A stretch of 26,124 nt of DNA from CAYRQP01 sp964426545 (GCA_964426545.1 CAYRQP010000022.1:1-26124), one strand, 5' to 3'; counted from the stretch's first letter, positions 16,609 to 25,186 are shown. The notes: generated by a model from the letters alone, not told the origin. Translations and numbers: made by a program.

Positions 16609-17917
16609 TAACAGGGTCGTCATAGTAGGTGCCGGAGTTGCCGGTCTCACACTTGCTGAGAGATTAACGAAGAATTCTCCGAGTACTCAGATTACGGTTA
16701 TCGAAAAGGAGAATGCTCCGGGAGGACTTGCCCGGACTTTTCAAAAGGACGGCTTCTACTTCGACATCGGCCCGCATAGATTTCACACATCTGACAGTGC
16801 AGTCGAAGAGTATCTGCTGGAGATTCTGGGAGATGAACACATTTCCATTCCAAGGGCAAGCAGTGTCTTCATGGCGGGGAAGTATAGGGACTGGCCTCTG
16901 ACACTCGGTTCAGTGATGAAGTTACCCGTTCCGGTTTTACTCCGAAGTTTACTTGACCTGTTTCACAAACAGAAGATTGAACATACAGAGTCTTTTGCAG
17001 ATTACATTATTTCACGTTACGGTAACAATCTCTATCAGTTTTTCTTCAAGGATTACACAAAGAAGTTTACAGGAATCAGTGCTGATGAACTTCATGTGGA
17101 CTGGGCTGCAGCCGGAGTGAACAGGGCTGTAATAGACAAGAAGGTGAAGGCAGACAACCTCCTGTCACTTGCTAAAGGGCTTCTGTTGCCGAAACCTGTG
17201 GCAACTTCCTTCTATTATCCTTCAGCCGGCGGAATTCAGACCTTCTGTGAAATTCAGGTTAGAAAAATCGAAGATACGGGAGGGAAGGTAATTTTCGGAA
17301 ACGGCGCAACCGGCATAGAGGAAGCTGACGGGAAAGTTACCTGCGCTACTACAGAGAATAGGGGAAAATATCCTGCAGATGTGATATACTGGTCTGCACC
17401 GATTTCAATCCTTCATCCGGATTCAGGATTCAGATTCATGAACACTCTGATATGCAATATTGCACTTAAGAAAGTACAACCGCAGAATACATATCAGTGG
17501 TGCTACTTTGGGAGTAAGGAAATACTCTTCAGTAGGCTTACAGTCCCGCGCAACTTCAGAGCCGATACTGTACCCGAAAAGGGGATGGACAGCATTGTAG
17601 TCGAGATTACTGTCGATGAGAATGGATCTGTATGGAAAGACCCGAAGACCATCGAAGAGAGATTGATCTATGATCTCGAAAAGGTGAATGCACTGAAGAG
17701 AGATGACATCCTTTTCATCGACTACCGGAGAGTCCGGGAAACCTACCCATTATATGACCTCGATTACAGGAATCGAGTCGACAGCATGAAACTCCCGAAT
17801 GGGTTAGAACTTCTCGGAAGATGCGGTTCCTTCTGGTACAACAACATGGACCACTCCATCGGACAGGCACTCGCCCTGTCCAAAGGTGAATCCTTCAAGA
17901 AAGACTTCTGGAACTAA
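16601..17917 (+). CDS. UDP-galactopyranose mutase-like FAD-dependent oxidoreductase
   Basis: 438 residues. The N-terminal Rossmann motif VVIVGAGVAGLTLAERL (7-23) with VIEKENAPGGLARTF binds FAD. DGFYFDIGPHRFHT follows the UGM/protoporphyrinogen-oxidase-like pattern 'G...D.G.H.F'. The C-terminal NMDHSIGQALALSKG resembles the final FAD contact of this group. It may isomerise a nucleotide sugar or act in glycan or isoprenoid metabolism; related proteins are often annotated as NAD(P)-binding amine oxidases, and I cannot choose. The start is GTG 16601, 6 nt after GAGG, overlapping the upstream membrane-protein gene by 8 nt. That pairing suggests a lipid-linked glycan or envelope-lipid role. Confidence 0.75.
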   Translation: MDDNRVVIVGAGVAGLTLAERLTKNSPSTQITVIEKENAPGGLARTFQKDGFYFDIGPHRFHTSDSAVEEYLLEILGDEHISIPRASSVFMAGKYRDWPLTLGSVMKLPVPVLLRSLLDLFHKQKIEHTESFADYIISRYGNNLYQFFFKDYTKKFTGISADELHVDWAAAGVNRAVIDKKVKADNLLSLAKGLLLPKPVATSFYYPSAGGIQTFCEIQVRKIEDTGGKVIFGNGATGIEEADGKVTCATTENRGKYPADVIYWSAPISILHPDSGFRFMNTLICNIALKKVQPQNTYQWCYFGSKEILFSRLTVPRNFRADTVPEKGMDSIVVEITVDENGSVWKDPKTIEERLIYDLEKVNALKRDDILFIDYRRVRETYPLYDLDYRNRVDSMKLPNGLELLGRCGSFWYNNMDHSIGQALALSKGESFKKDFWN

Positions 17918-17924
17918 ATCGATT

Positions 17925-17960
17925 AACTCTCCTATAGTCTAATAAATGCAAAGGAGAGTT
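17925..17960 (+). promoter_or_regulatory. Hairpin masking the CPBP ribosome binding site
   Basis: AACTCTCCT (17925-17933) is perfectly complementary to AGGAGAGTT (17952-17960) across an 18-nt loop. The 3' arm contains the GGAG Shine-Dalgarno of the next gene, whose ATG is at 17962. Folding would block initiation or end transcription weakly (no U-run follows). It could be a translational switch; this is seen in sequence but its role is inferred. Confidence 0.5.
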
Positions 17961-17961
17961 T

Positions 17962-18453
17962 ATGTTCGCATTCAAAGCACGAAGTGAGATGTCATTGTGG
18001 TCATTCTGCTGGAGGATGGCAGTTGAGAGTGCATTCTTAGCGATGATGATGATCATCGTCCTCAACACTATTTTAGGGCCGGGCAATGGAGGATCATCTT
18101 CCCCGAGGTGGTGGGTGATTGTTAGTGCGCTTATCATGGCTCCCCTTTTAGAAACAGTCTTATGTCAGTCAATTCCTGTAAGAATAATTGAAAAGTTGCG
18201 TGGAGGATTCTGGTCGCAGGTTTTCTTCTCAGCCACCATCTTCGCAATACTCCACTTCTGGATTCTGGGATTCATTCCCGGGATGACTGCTGGGTTATTT
18301 GGCGGATTCTATCTTGCGTACACTTACGTGCATTGGAATGGCAGAAGCCGGAAGAGAGCTTACTGGAGTACTGTTCTCGTACATTTTCTCTATAATCTGA
18401 CAATTATTGTGATTGCGACATTCGCAGGAGCAATGGCAAATATCCTCCATTAG
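17962..18453 (+). CDS. CPBP family membrane protein (variant CAAX protease-like)
   Basis: 163 residues with several membrane segments. The CPBP/Abi motifs are partly kept: APLLETVLCQSIPVR (E64; the usual EExxxR is E-T-x-x-x-Q), FAILHF (H98, the FxxxH motif) and HFLYN (H141, N145, the HxxxN/D motif). Family members are glutamic intramembrane proteases or bacteriocin-immunity-like proteins. Loss of the second Glu and of the Arg makes activity uncertain. The ATG follows GGAG by 5 nt, and that GGAG can be buried in a hairpin. It lies 44 nt after the flavoprotein gene and ends at a strong palindromic terminator. Confidence 0.75.
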   Translation: MFAFKARSEMSLWSFCWRMAVESAFLAMMMIIVLNTILGPGNGGSSSPRWWVIVSALIMAPLLETVLCQSIPVRIIEKLRGGFWSQVFFSATIFAILHFWILGFIPGMTAGLFGGFYLAYTYVHWNGRSRKRAYWSTVLVHFLYNLTIIVIATFAGAMANILH

Positions 18454-18455
18454 GA

Positions 18456-18476
18456 AAAAGGTACCAGGTACCTTTT
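18456..18476. terminator. Palindromic terminator
   Basis: AAAAGGTACC and GGTACCTTTT form a perfect 10-bp stem around a single A, and the T-run is on the 3' side. It starts 2 nt after the stop codon of the CPBP gene and separates it from the cobalamin operon. A 1-nt loop means the closing pairs will open to form a small loop. Confidence 0.65.
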
Positions 18477-18494
18477 GCGTCAATAAAAACATGA

Positions 18495-18590
18495 TATCAG
18501 TGTCGTACTTCACTATTTCCACTTGACTGTTTAGTACTGTACGTCATTCCTTCCATTAGAGTCTTGACTTTTTAGTACCGTACATCACTT
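18495..18590 (+). repeat. Cluster of three GTAC-TCA repeats
   Basis: Three related units lie in a row: TATCAGTGTCGTACTTCA (18495-18512), CTTGACTGTTTAGTACTGTA then CGTCATTCC (18522-18550), and CTTGACTTTTTAGTACCGTA then CATCAC (18563-18588). The shared core is AGT-N2-Y-GTAC-N-TCA. The first is identical over 18 bp to 26055-26072; the second matches the reverse complement of 13341-13366. They lie between a terminator and the riboswitch, so they could be operator-like or mobile (REP-like) repeats. Confidence 0.6.
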
Positions 18591-18617
18591 TTGCTGAGAA
18601 TAATGTATATTCGGTTT

Positions 18618-18760
18618 GTATTTAGGTCGCGGGGTGCAGGAAGACGGTTAAAGTCCGTCACGGTAGCGCCACTGTAACCGGTTACCAAGCCCTATTATGC
18701 CACTGTCGAAAGATGGGAAGGCAGGGGGAGGGATGATCCGGAAGTCAGGATACTGCATCG
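18618..18760 (+). ncRNA. Cobalamin (B12) riboswitch
   Basis: Adenosylcobalamin/hydroxocobalamin aptamer in the leader of the receptor operon. Conserved parts in order: GGTGCAGGAA (about 18633-18642), GCGCCACTGTAACCGG, GCCACTGTCGAAAGATGGGA then AGGC (about 18699-18722), and the B12 box AGTCAGGATACTGC (18743-18756). Outer boundaries are approximate because the closing stem is weak. When cobalamin is bound, genes downstream are expected to be turned off. Confidence 0.92.
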
Positions 18761-18803
18761 CGGCTGGAGCGTTCTCCTTCGCATAAAAGGAATCGTTTCT
18801 GTC

Positions 18804-18833
18804 ACCTCCGCGGTCTCTTTAGCCGTTGGAGGT
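18804..18833 (+). promoter_or_regulatory. Riboswitch expression platform (RBS-sequestering hairpin)
   Basis: ACCTCC (18804-18809) is complementary to GGAGGT (18828-18833), which contains the Shine-Dalgarno sequence of the TTG-start receptor gene at 18838. GG/CC pairs inside could extend the stem. This suggests translational control by masking the ribosome binding site. The following TATTTTT could also allow termination. Confidence 0.65.
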
Positions 18834-18837
18834 ATTT

Positions 18838-20787
18838 TTGTACGCACTATTCCTGTCTACTCTTGTTTCCCTGCAGTTGAATGTCTCCGATGACACAGGG
18901 CATATTGTTGCAGGCGCTGCTGTATATGTCGATGATTACCTTATCGCCGTCACCGATGCAGCAGGGGTTGCCAGGATACCTGACGGAACGGATTTCGTAA
19001 CTATCCGAGTTCTCGGATATGCTCTGTATTCAGATTCTATCAGAGACAAAGATAGTATTGTACTGCGGACGGTTCCCGTGCCTTCCGGAATGGTCATTTC
19101 TGTGATCGGTGAACGGAGCATTCTTCGTGGCTGCATCCCGTCGACGACAGTTCTCTCGGGAGATGACATGCAGGAGATATCATCATGCGGTATTCGTACC
19201 ATCAGCAGAAAGAGCAGTGGGATATTGATTCGTGAATACGGCGGGGCAATGCCTATTATTTCCTTTTCGATTCGCGGGAGTAGTTCCGAACAGATAAACT
19301 ACCTGGTCGACGGACATTCACTCGAAAGCACTATGGATGGCCTGCCCGGATTGAATCTGGATCCATCAGTATTCAGCGGTCTTCTCATATCAAGAGGTGC
19401 GGGTTCGGGATTTGCCGGCGGAGGCGGTGCAGGTACAGTCGAGTTCCTTTCAGAATCCGTGCACACACCTGCCCGAATGTCCATTCGTGCCGACAACACG
19501 GGCGGAGCGGGAATCTCCGGCGCAGTGACACTCGGAAGCTTGAGAACTGCTCTCAGTCTCCGCAGGCTGGAGGGTGTATCCGGTTCAGTCGGCTATGACG
19601 GGACATTTCTGATATCCGGGGACGGTGAAGACTTTGATTTTGGTTTTCTGGGAAACACTTCAGAGGGTGAAACAGAGAGTCCGGACATGTTCTATCCAAC
19701 AGACGGTATCCGCAGGCGAATCTCACTTGACAGCTGGTGTTCATGGAAGATAGGCAGACTTGTGCTATCAGGAGGGAACAGGATTGGAAGACTGGAATAC
19801 ACTGAATCAACCCCTCTACAATTCGATGATACCCATGATGAATGCAGACTGGATTTCAGCGGTGAATACTCATTCGATACGTCACGGACAGACTTCGAAA
19901 TTGCCGCAGAAACCGGGTTCGAAATTGTATCGAGTACATCTCTCGGTGAAAGGTACAGAGGTTTTTGGGATTTCAGTGCAAAGTGTGGATATTCAGAAGT
20001 CATTTCCATCATCACTGGAATTCGGGTAAAAGCGGCGGGGCAAAATCATCAGATTGGCGGTAGATTGACCGCTTCGTTTCCTGTTCTTGACTCGGCTTGT
20101 ATCATGCACGCAAGTATCTCACGCGGATTCAGGTTTCCCACGATGAATGAACTCCATTGGCAGGAAGATGTCTTTGCAGCAGGGAATCCCGAACTCGAAA
20201 CCGAAGTCACCGGCGAGGGTGAGATAGGAATTGCATTTCCGTCGTGGGATATTCTGAAGTTCTCCGCTGCCGCTTTCATTGCACATACTGACGAAATGAT
20301 AATCTGGCTTCCCGGTGATGACGGGAAGTGGCGCCCTGAGAATATCGGGAAAGCATCCAGAAAAGGGATTGAAGTGGATGGCTGGTTTTCCGCAGAGGTA
20401 TTTACTCTCAGCGGCAATCTGACTCTGTTGAGTGCTGTTGATGATACCCCCGGAGAGACAACTGAAGGATGTGAGTTACCGTATATGGCAGATGTGATAT
20501 GGGCTGTAACAGCAGAATGTAAACTGCCTTATGAGTGGACACTGACCGCAAGTGTAAACGAAACAGGGAGAAGATTCACAAACAGAAGCGAAACAAAATG
20601 GCTTTCTGCATACAGACTTTTCGGAGCCGGAATCGATATGCCACTGAACAGTGTTCTGGGGAATCTGAGTGCCGGCATATTCGTAGACAATATTTTAGAC
20701 ACGGAATATGAAGAATCAAATGGTTACTCCGGAAAACCGCGGACAATAGGGTTGGCGTTTTACTGGAATGACGGAGGAGGAGAGTAG
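18838..20787 (+). CDS. btuB: TonB-dependent outer-membrane receptor, cobalamin type (BtuB-like)
   Basis: 649 residues; outer-membrane beta-barrel for high-affinity uptake. Signal peptide at the N-terminus (YALFLSTLVSLQL). Next are a carboxypeptidase-regulatory-like domain (about 15-75: VSDDTGHIVAGAAVYVDD...VTDAAGVARIPDG), a plug domain (about 95-200: VLSGDDMQEI, SFSIRGSSSEQINYLVDG, ISRGAGSGFAGGGGAGTVEF) and a 22-strand-type barrel to the end (NILDTEYEESNGYSGKPRTIGLAFYW). I chose TTG 18838, 5 nt after GGAGG; an upstream in-frame TTG at 18826 would include the Shine-Dalgarno itself. The cobalamin riboswitch directly upstream makes cobalamin or a corrinoid the likely ligand. The lipoprotein gene follows after 2 nt. 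Confidence 0.9.
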   Translation: MYALFLSTLVSLQLNVSDDTGHIVAGAAVYVDDYLIAVTDAAGVARIPDGTDFVTIRVLGYALYSDSIRDKDSIVLRTVPVPSGMVISVIGERSILRGCIPSTTVLSGDDMQEISSCGIRTISRKSSGILIREYGGAMPIISFSIRGSSSEQINYLVDGHSLESTMDGLPGLNLDPSVFSGLLISRGAGSGFAGGGGAGTVEFLSESVHTPARMSIRADNTGGAGISGAVTLGSLRTALSLRRLEGVSGSVGYDGTFLISGDGEDFDFGFLGNTSEGETESPDMFYPTDGIRRRISLDSWCSWKIGRLVLSGGNRIGRLEYTESTPLQFDDTHDECRLDFSGEYSFDTSRTDFEIAAETGFEIVSSTSLGERYRGFWDFSAKCGYSEVISIITGIRVKAAGQNHQIGGRLTASFPVLDSACIMHASISRGFRFPTMNELHWQEDVFAAGNPELETEVTGEGEIGIAFPSWDILKFSAAAFIAHTDEMIIWLPGDDGKWRPENIGKASRKGIEVDGWFSAEVFTLSGNLTLLSAVDDTPGETTEGCELPYMADVIWAVTAECKLPYEWTLTASVNETGRRFTNRSETKWLSAYRLFGAGIDMPLNSVLGNLSAGIFVDNILDTEYEESNGYSGKPRTIGLAFYWNDGGGE

Positions 20788-20789
20788 TT

Positions 20790-21773
20790 TTGTTCAGATA
20801 CGCAGCAACTATGATGATTGTACTTTTGGTGTTAGGGTGCGGTACACCTACAGGTCCGTCAGAACATGAAAATCCAGGTGGGGGAGTAATTGCCTGGTTT
20901 AACAATGACGCGACGGTCGATCTGTATTTTCCCGCTGAAGATTCACTAGTGAAGTATGCATATGTTACAGGAGACTGGCCAAGTGATATTCTCGATCCGG
21001 GAGAGGGCAGGATTGCAGTACTCTCTTCGTTTAAGAGTGTGTTCCAAGTATTTTCCCTGGATGCAACGGGAAGCGAACTGTTTAATATTTCACTTCCTGC
21101 AGGCAGCAATCCTTACAGTATGACAATGTGTGATGATGAAGTATGGGCAACACTCCTCCTTTCGTCTCAGGTAGCGTCATTCGATCCTGTTCTAGGTGCT
21201 GCTGTGATGCTCTATGATGTTGCATCGAATCCAACCGGAATTACAGCATCATCGGATAAGATATTTGTGGGGCATGGAAATTGGCCTGATACAACAAGCA
21301 CAATTGGTGGCATCACCGTTCTCGATGCTTCGAGTGGAGATTCACTGTCGTTTATAGATACACCTGAGAATACATGGTGTCTGGGATATTTCGAGGAAAC
21401 AGATACAGTTCATGCAATTAGTACAACATATGTAGGTGATGGTATGATAAGTATAATTGATCCTGAGTCTATGGGTATTCAGGCAAGTATAGAAACGGGT
21501 GGTACCCCGGGGGCTCCCGTACGAGTAGGGTCATTGTATGCTGCCGGAGACGGATGGTCATCGGATGCCGTTTATTTCTACAATGAAACAGGTGTGCAGT
21601 CCGTGTGGCATACCGGTTTCAATGCATCAGGATTGGCAGTTTCAGGAGACACCCTGTACATAACAGACTCTAGTCGTGATATTGTACTGATTTCTGACTG
21701 GAGAAAAGAGATAATCCTGGATACTCTCAGTACCGGAGACGGTCCAATGGGTATCGTTACAGCTGTAAATTAG
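20790..21773 (+). CDS. Beta-propeller-like surface lipoprotein, possible BtuG analogue
   Basis: 327 residues. The TTG start (20790) follows GGAGGAGGAGAG, and the signal peptide ends in a lipobox VLGC (Cys17), so the mature protein is lipid-anchored. The rest is a run of about 40-residue units of four-strand character (for example WPSDILDPGEGRIAVLSSF, NPYSMTMCDDEVWATLLLS, NPTGITASSDKIFVGHG, NASGLAVSGDTLYITDSS, GPMGIVTAVN), typical of YncE/DUF5074-type beta-propellers. In Bacteroides, a propeller lipoprotein of this kind (BtuG) caps BtuB and binds B12 very tightly. The riboswitch-receptor-lipoprotein order here fits the same job. That function is inferred from context and fold, not from sequence identity. 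Confidence 0.75.
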   Translation: MFRYAATMMIVLLVLGCGTPTGPSEHENPGGGVIAWFNNDATVDLYFPAEDSLVKYAYVTGDWPSDILDPGEGRIAVLSSFKSVFQVFSLDATGSELFNISLPAGSNPYSMTMCDDEVWATLLLSSQVASFDPVLGAAVMLYDVASNPTGITASSDKIFVGHGNWPDTTSTIGGITVLDASSGDSLSFIDTPENTWCLGYFEETDTVHAISTTYVGDGMISIIDPESMGIQASIETGGTPGAPVRVGSLYAAGDGWSSDAVYFYNETGVQSVWHTGFNASGLAVSGDTLYITDSSRDIVLISDWRKEIILDTLSTGDGPMGIVTAVN

Positions 21774-21811
21774 CACAAGAATTCAAAGCAGTATGCTGCG
21801 GGGGTGTTTAG

Positions 21812-24181
21812 TTGAAAGAAGAGAAGAGTTTATCATGTGACCTTCATGTTCACTCTAAGTACTCTCTCGGTTCCGACAGCTGGATAATGAGAAGTCTGAA
21901 CGCCCCGCGCAGTTATACACCACCGGAACTCATCTACGAAATATCGAAGAAACGGGGGATGGACCTCGTCACAATCACTGATATCAATACGATCGAAGGT
22001 GCTTTAAGCATATCGCATCTCCCGGATACCTTTATCAGTGAGGAAGTTTCGACATTTCTTCCCGGGGAGAGAAAGGCAATCCACATTCTTGTCTATGGCA
22101 TAACCTTTGAAGATCATAATGAGATTACCCGTGTCCGTGATTCATTCCCCGAACTGATGGAATGCCTGAATGACAGAAACATCATCAGTTCTTTTGCACA
22201 TCCTTTCTACTTTCCCGGTCCGGATTTGAAACCCCGTGAATTTGCAGAGATGATTAAAAGTGTTGACCTTATAGAAGCGCGAAACGGTTCCCGCTCGAGG
22301 AAGGAAAATGATGCAGTCATGCAGATAGCAGGAGTGCTGCGTGATGACATAGGATTCAGCGGTTTCACAGCAGGATCTGATGATCACTGCGGACGGTTTT
22401 CCGGAACTACTTACACTACCGTTCCGGGTGCAGAGACTGCCAACGATTACCTGCAGGGTCTGCGCAGGGGCGGAACCGAGATAAGCGGTGATCACGGGAA
22501 TGCAACTAGGGCTGCTTATTCAGTCTATTCAGTAGCCTATACATATTATCGAAGTAAACTTGTATCTGCAAAGACAGCTGACCTTAAAATGTCAGCAATA
22601 GACAGTTTTCTCGATCCTACAGTTGCTGAAGAAGAGCCGACATTCTGGCACAAGGCTGACTTTCTGTTCCACCATTTTCTGAGAAAAGTAACCAAAACCA
22701 ATAATACGCTGGAGGATGTGGTTGCGGATCAACTCATCGAGATCGGAAAAGACCTCAATCTCCGGAAGGGAAGCCCCGAACTCGAGAACGAAGGGATTGA
22801 CGAGAGGACCTTCGAGATACTGAATGCACTTACCAACAGACTTCTGAAATACTACTCATCACTCATCGATGAGAAGATATCTGACGGGGATATACTCTCA
22901 GCCATAGAAAGTGTGACCCCGCTTATTCCGGTACTTCTCCTTAACCTTCCATATCCTGTTGCATACATAAACAGACGTAAGGGACAGGAAACAGCAGACA
23001 GTATTCTGAAAGAATATCTTCCTGCTTCCTTTTCCGGAAACAAGTTCAGAAAGAGAGCCTGGTTTACCGATACGATAGATGATCTCAATGGTGTATCGAG
23101 GACCATACAGAGGTACAGCAAACTGGCATCTGAATCTGGACGGGAACTGGTTGTCGTTGCCTGCCAGAGCAGAGAACTGAAGTTCCCGGGAAATGTGAAG
23201 AATTTCACACCGCTGAATGAATTCCCTGTTCCGGATTATCACAGTAAATTACTTTCGATTCCGCCTCTTCTCGAAATGGCGAAATTCGTCGAAGAAAATG
23301 AAATAGAGATGCTATACATATCCACTCCGGGGCCGGTCGGACTTGCAGGACTAGGCATTTCCAAACTCCTTGGCATACCCTGTGCCGGGATATATCACAC
23401 TGATTATCTGAGACATGTAAATCACATCATCCAGGATGGGAAACTCGGGCAGCTTGTGGGCAATTGCGGAGCCTGGTTCTACAGGAGCATGGATACAGTG
23501 CTTGTACCGAGCAGGTATTATATGGATGATATTGAAGCGATGGGACTTTCAAAAAGTGGAATGAAACTCTTTCCCCGTGGTACGGATTGCAGTGTATTCT
23601 CGCCTGAATACAGATCCCCGGAATTTCTTGGGAAACACGGGCTTGATCCTGGGAAAATTGCAATATCTTATGTAGGACGTGTATCCCGGGAGAAAGATCT
23701 GGATATTCTGGCAAAAGCATATCTGCTCGCAAAGAAGGAATTCCCTGCAATTCAGATGCTCATTGTGGGGGACGGACCCTACACCAAAGTGCTTAAGAAG
23801 AACCTCGAGAAATCTGACACATATTTTACAGGTGAATTGAGCGGGAAAGACCTATCCGAAGCCTATGCTTCAAGTGACATATTTGTATTCCCAAGCACAA
23901 CAGATACCTACGGCAACTCAGTGCTTGAAGCACAGGCTTCCGGCCTTCCCGCTGTTGTAACAGACAGGGGGGGGCCGAAGGAGATTATAGTACCCGGGAA
24001 AACGGGTCTTGTCTGCTGCAGCCATGATACAGAAGATTTGAAAGAGAGAATACTCGAACTTTGCAGGAATTCTGAGATGAGAAATTCCATGAGTGTCGCT
24101 GCAAGGGAAATGGCTCTCGAAAGAACGTGGGAAAAGGCATTTGATCTGTTATGGAGTATTGACCCCCGGGGGGATGGGTGA
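21812..24181 (+). CDS. PHP domain-glycosyltransferase family 4 fusion protein
   Basis: 789 residues. The N-terminal PHP (polymerase and histidinol phosphatase) domain spans about 8-220, with CDLHVHSKYSLGSD, SFAHPFYFPG and AGSDDHCG metal motifs. The usual TDHNT motif reads TDINT, so one metal His is missing. A helical middle (about 230-400) links to a GT4 glycosyltransferase (about 410-785). Its donor-site motifs are YVGRVSREKDLDIL, LIVGDGPY and FVFPSTTDTYGNSVLEAQASGLPAVVT; the last carries the E-x7-E-like catalytic region. Such fusions probably move a sugar onto a lipid or glycan. The start is TTG 21812, 7 nt after GGGGG. It overlaps the channel gene by 8 nt. The acceptor is unknown. Confidence 0.88.
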   Translation: MKEEKSLSCDLHVHSKYSLGSDSWIMRSLNAPRSYTPPELIYEISKKRGMDLVTITDINTIEGALSISHLPDTFISEEVSTFLPGERKAIHILVYGITFEDHNEITRVRDSFPELMECLNDRNIISSFAHPFYFPGPDLKPREFAEMIKSVDLIEARNGSRSRKENDAVMQIAGVLRDDIGFSGFTAGSDDHCGRFSGTTYTTVPGAETANDYLQGLRRGGTEISGDHGNATRAAYSVYSVAYTYYRSKLVSAKTADLKMSAIDSFLDPTVAEEEPTFWHKADFLFHHFLRKVTKTNNTLEDVVADQLIEIGKDLNLRKGSPELENEGIDERTFEILNALTNRLLKYYSSLIDEKISDGDILSAIESVTPLIPVLLLNLPYPVAYINRRKGQETADSILKEYLPASFSGNKFRKRAWFTDTIDDLNGVSRTIQRYSKLASESGRELVVVACQSRELKFPGNVKNFTPLNEFPVPDYHSKLLSIPPLLEMAKFVEENEIEMLYISTPGPVGLAGLGISKLLGIPCAGIYHTDYLRHVNHIIQDGKLGQLVGNCGAWFYRSMDTVLVPSRYYMDDIEAMGLSKSGMKLFPRGTDCSVFSPEYRSPEFLGKHGLDPGKIAISYVGRVSREKDLDILAKAYLLAKKEFPAIQMLIVGDGPYTKVLKKNLEKSDTYFTGELSGKDLSEAYASSDIFVFPSTTDTYGNSVLEAQASGLPAVVTDRGGPKEIIVPGKTGLVCCSHDTEDLKERILELCRNSEMRNSMSVAAREMALERTWEKAFDLLWSIDPRGDG

Positions 24182-25067
24182 TGGGCGGAGAAAAAAGAGG
24201 ATTTCCGGCAGGAAGACAATCCGTCTTGCTCTCGGAGATAAGATAACGCACGGTCGGGGATTAAGCGTTTTCTTCTCGAGCAAGATAGCAATTGCTCTTA
24301 CACTGTTCGCACTGGTCATGCTCATAGGGATTACAGGATTTATGATCTTCACGACTCACGGAACTAAGATACTTCATTCGATATATAGCGAGCGTCTCGA
24401 AGAACTAAACAACACCGAAGAATTGACCGTTGCAGAACGGACTGAAAAGATCGACATTGAGATTAAACTCGAGGAAGATACGTTCGTGGGCCACCTGTTC
24501 CTCAGCGGATACATGACAGGCATCACCATCACAACAGTAGGTTATGATGATGTAGTGCGTAATTACCTGTATGATTCACTCAATGAGAATTGGCGCCGTG
24601 CCTACAATATCTGGATTACATTCTTCGTCATTGCTGCTTATATGGTCATACTGTTCGTAAATGCGAATTTCGTGGCATATCTCGTTGGTTCCAAAATTGC
24701 CGAAAACATGCGCAGGAAAACGCTTCTGAAAACTATAAGAAGACTGTCAGGACACTTCATCATATGCGGATTCGGCAGAACCGGAGAAGTTATCGCGCGT
24801 GAATTCATGCACATAGGCGCGTCAGTCGTAGCCATAGACCTTAAGGATTCCATGTTATCCGGGATTAAGAACAACAGTACTTTTCATTTTCTGGACAACT
24901 GTGACTGTCTGCAGGAAAAGACCCTGCTGGATGCAGGTATAGAGAAAGCCAGAGGGATTGTTTCACTGCTTCCGGATGACAGTTCGAACCTTTACCTCAC
25001 TCTTACAGCACGCTTCTCAATAGTGACATTCAGATTATCAGCCGTGCTACCGGTGCATCGAGTATAG
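24174..25067 (+). CDS. Potassium channel with RCK domain, frameshifted at the 3' end
   Basis: 297 residues from ATG 24174. It has a membrane segment (about 34-60), an acidic extracytoplasmic stretch with repeated E/K, a pore helix and the K+ selectivity filter TTVGYDD (120-126), a second membrane segment (147-172), and a TrkA-N/RCK domain starting HFIICGFGRTGEVIARE (194-210). After LTLTAR the protein leaves the family pattern (FSIVTFRLSAVLPVHRV) and stops at 25065-25067. Moving to the next frame at about 25013 restores LLNSDIQIISRATGASSIAK, the normal RCK sequence, so a base has been lost at 25011-25016. The start overlaps the end of the PHP-glycosyltransferase gene by 8 nt. The protein is likely truncated unless the indel is a sequencing error. 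Confidence 0.8.
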   Translation: MGDGRRKKRISGRKTIRLALGDKITHGRGLSVFFSSKIAIALTLFALVMLIGITGFMIFTTHGTKILHSIYSERLEELNNTEELTVAERTEKIDIEIKLEEDTFVGHLFLSGYMTGITITTVGYDDVVRNYLYDSLNENWRRAYNIWITFFVIAAYMVILFVNANFVAYLVGSKIAENMRRKTLLKTIRRLSGHFIICGFGRTGEVIAREFMHIGASVVAIDLKDSMLSGIKNNSTFHFLDNCDCLQEKTLLDAGIEKARGIVSLLPDDSSNLYLTLTARFSIVTFRLSAVLPVHRV

Positions 25068-25186
25068 CCAAACAAAATATGTTGGCGCTGAATATTCCTT
25101 CTCACAATTGCCGAACCGCACCAACTGCTGAAATTAGCGAATATTATTTCACCCGGTTACAAGATAACCATGAAGAGGAAAAGTAA
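25013..25186 (+). pseudogene. Out-of-frame remainder of the potassium channel gene
   Basis: The frame starting at 25013 encodes LLNSDIQIISRATGASSIAK and runs open to a TAA at 25184-25186, which overlaps the ATG of the next gene (TAATG). That is what an intact operon junction would look like. Between about 25075 and 25120 another frame (KYVGAEYSFSQLPNR) fits an RCK domain better, so one base may also be missing from the AAAA run at 25074-25077, with a compensating change before GCTGAA at 25127. This is either decay or a low-quality patch. Confidence 0.55.
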
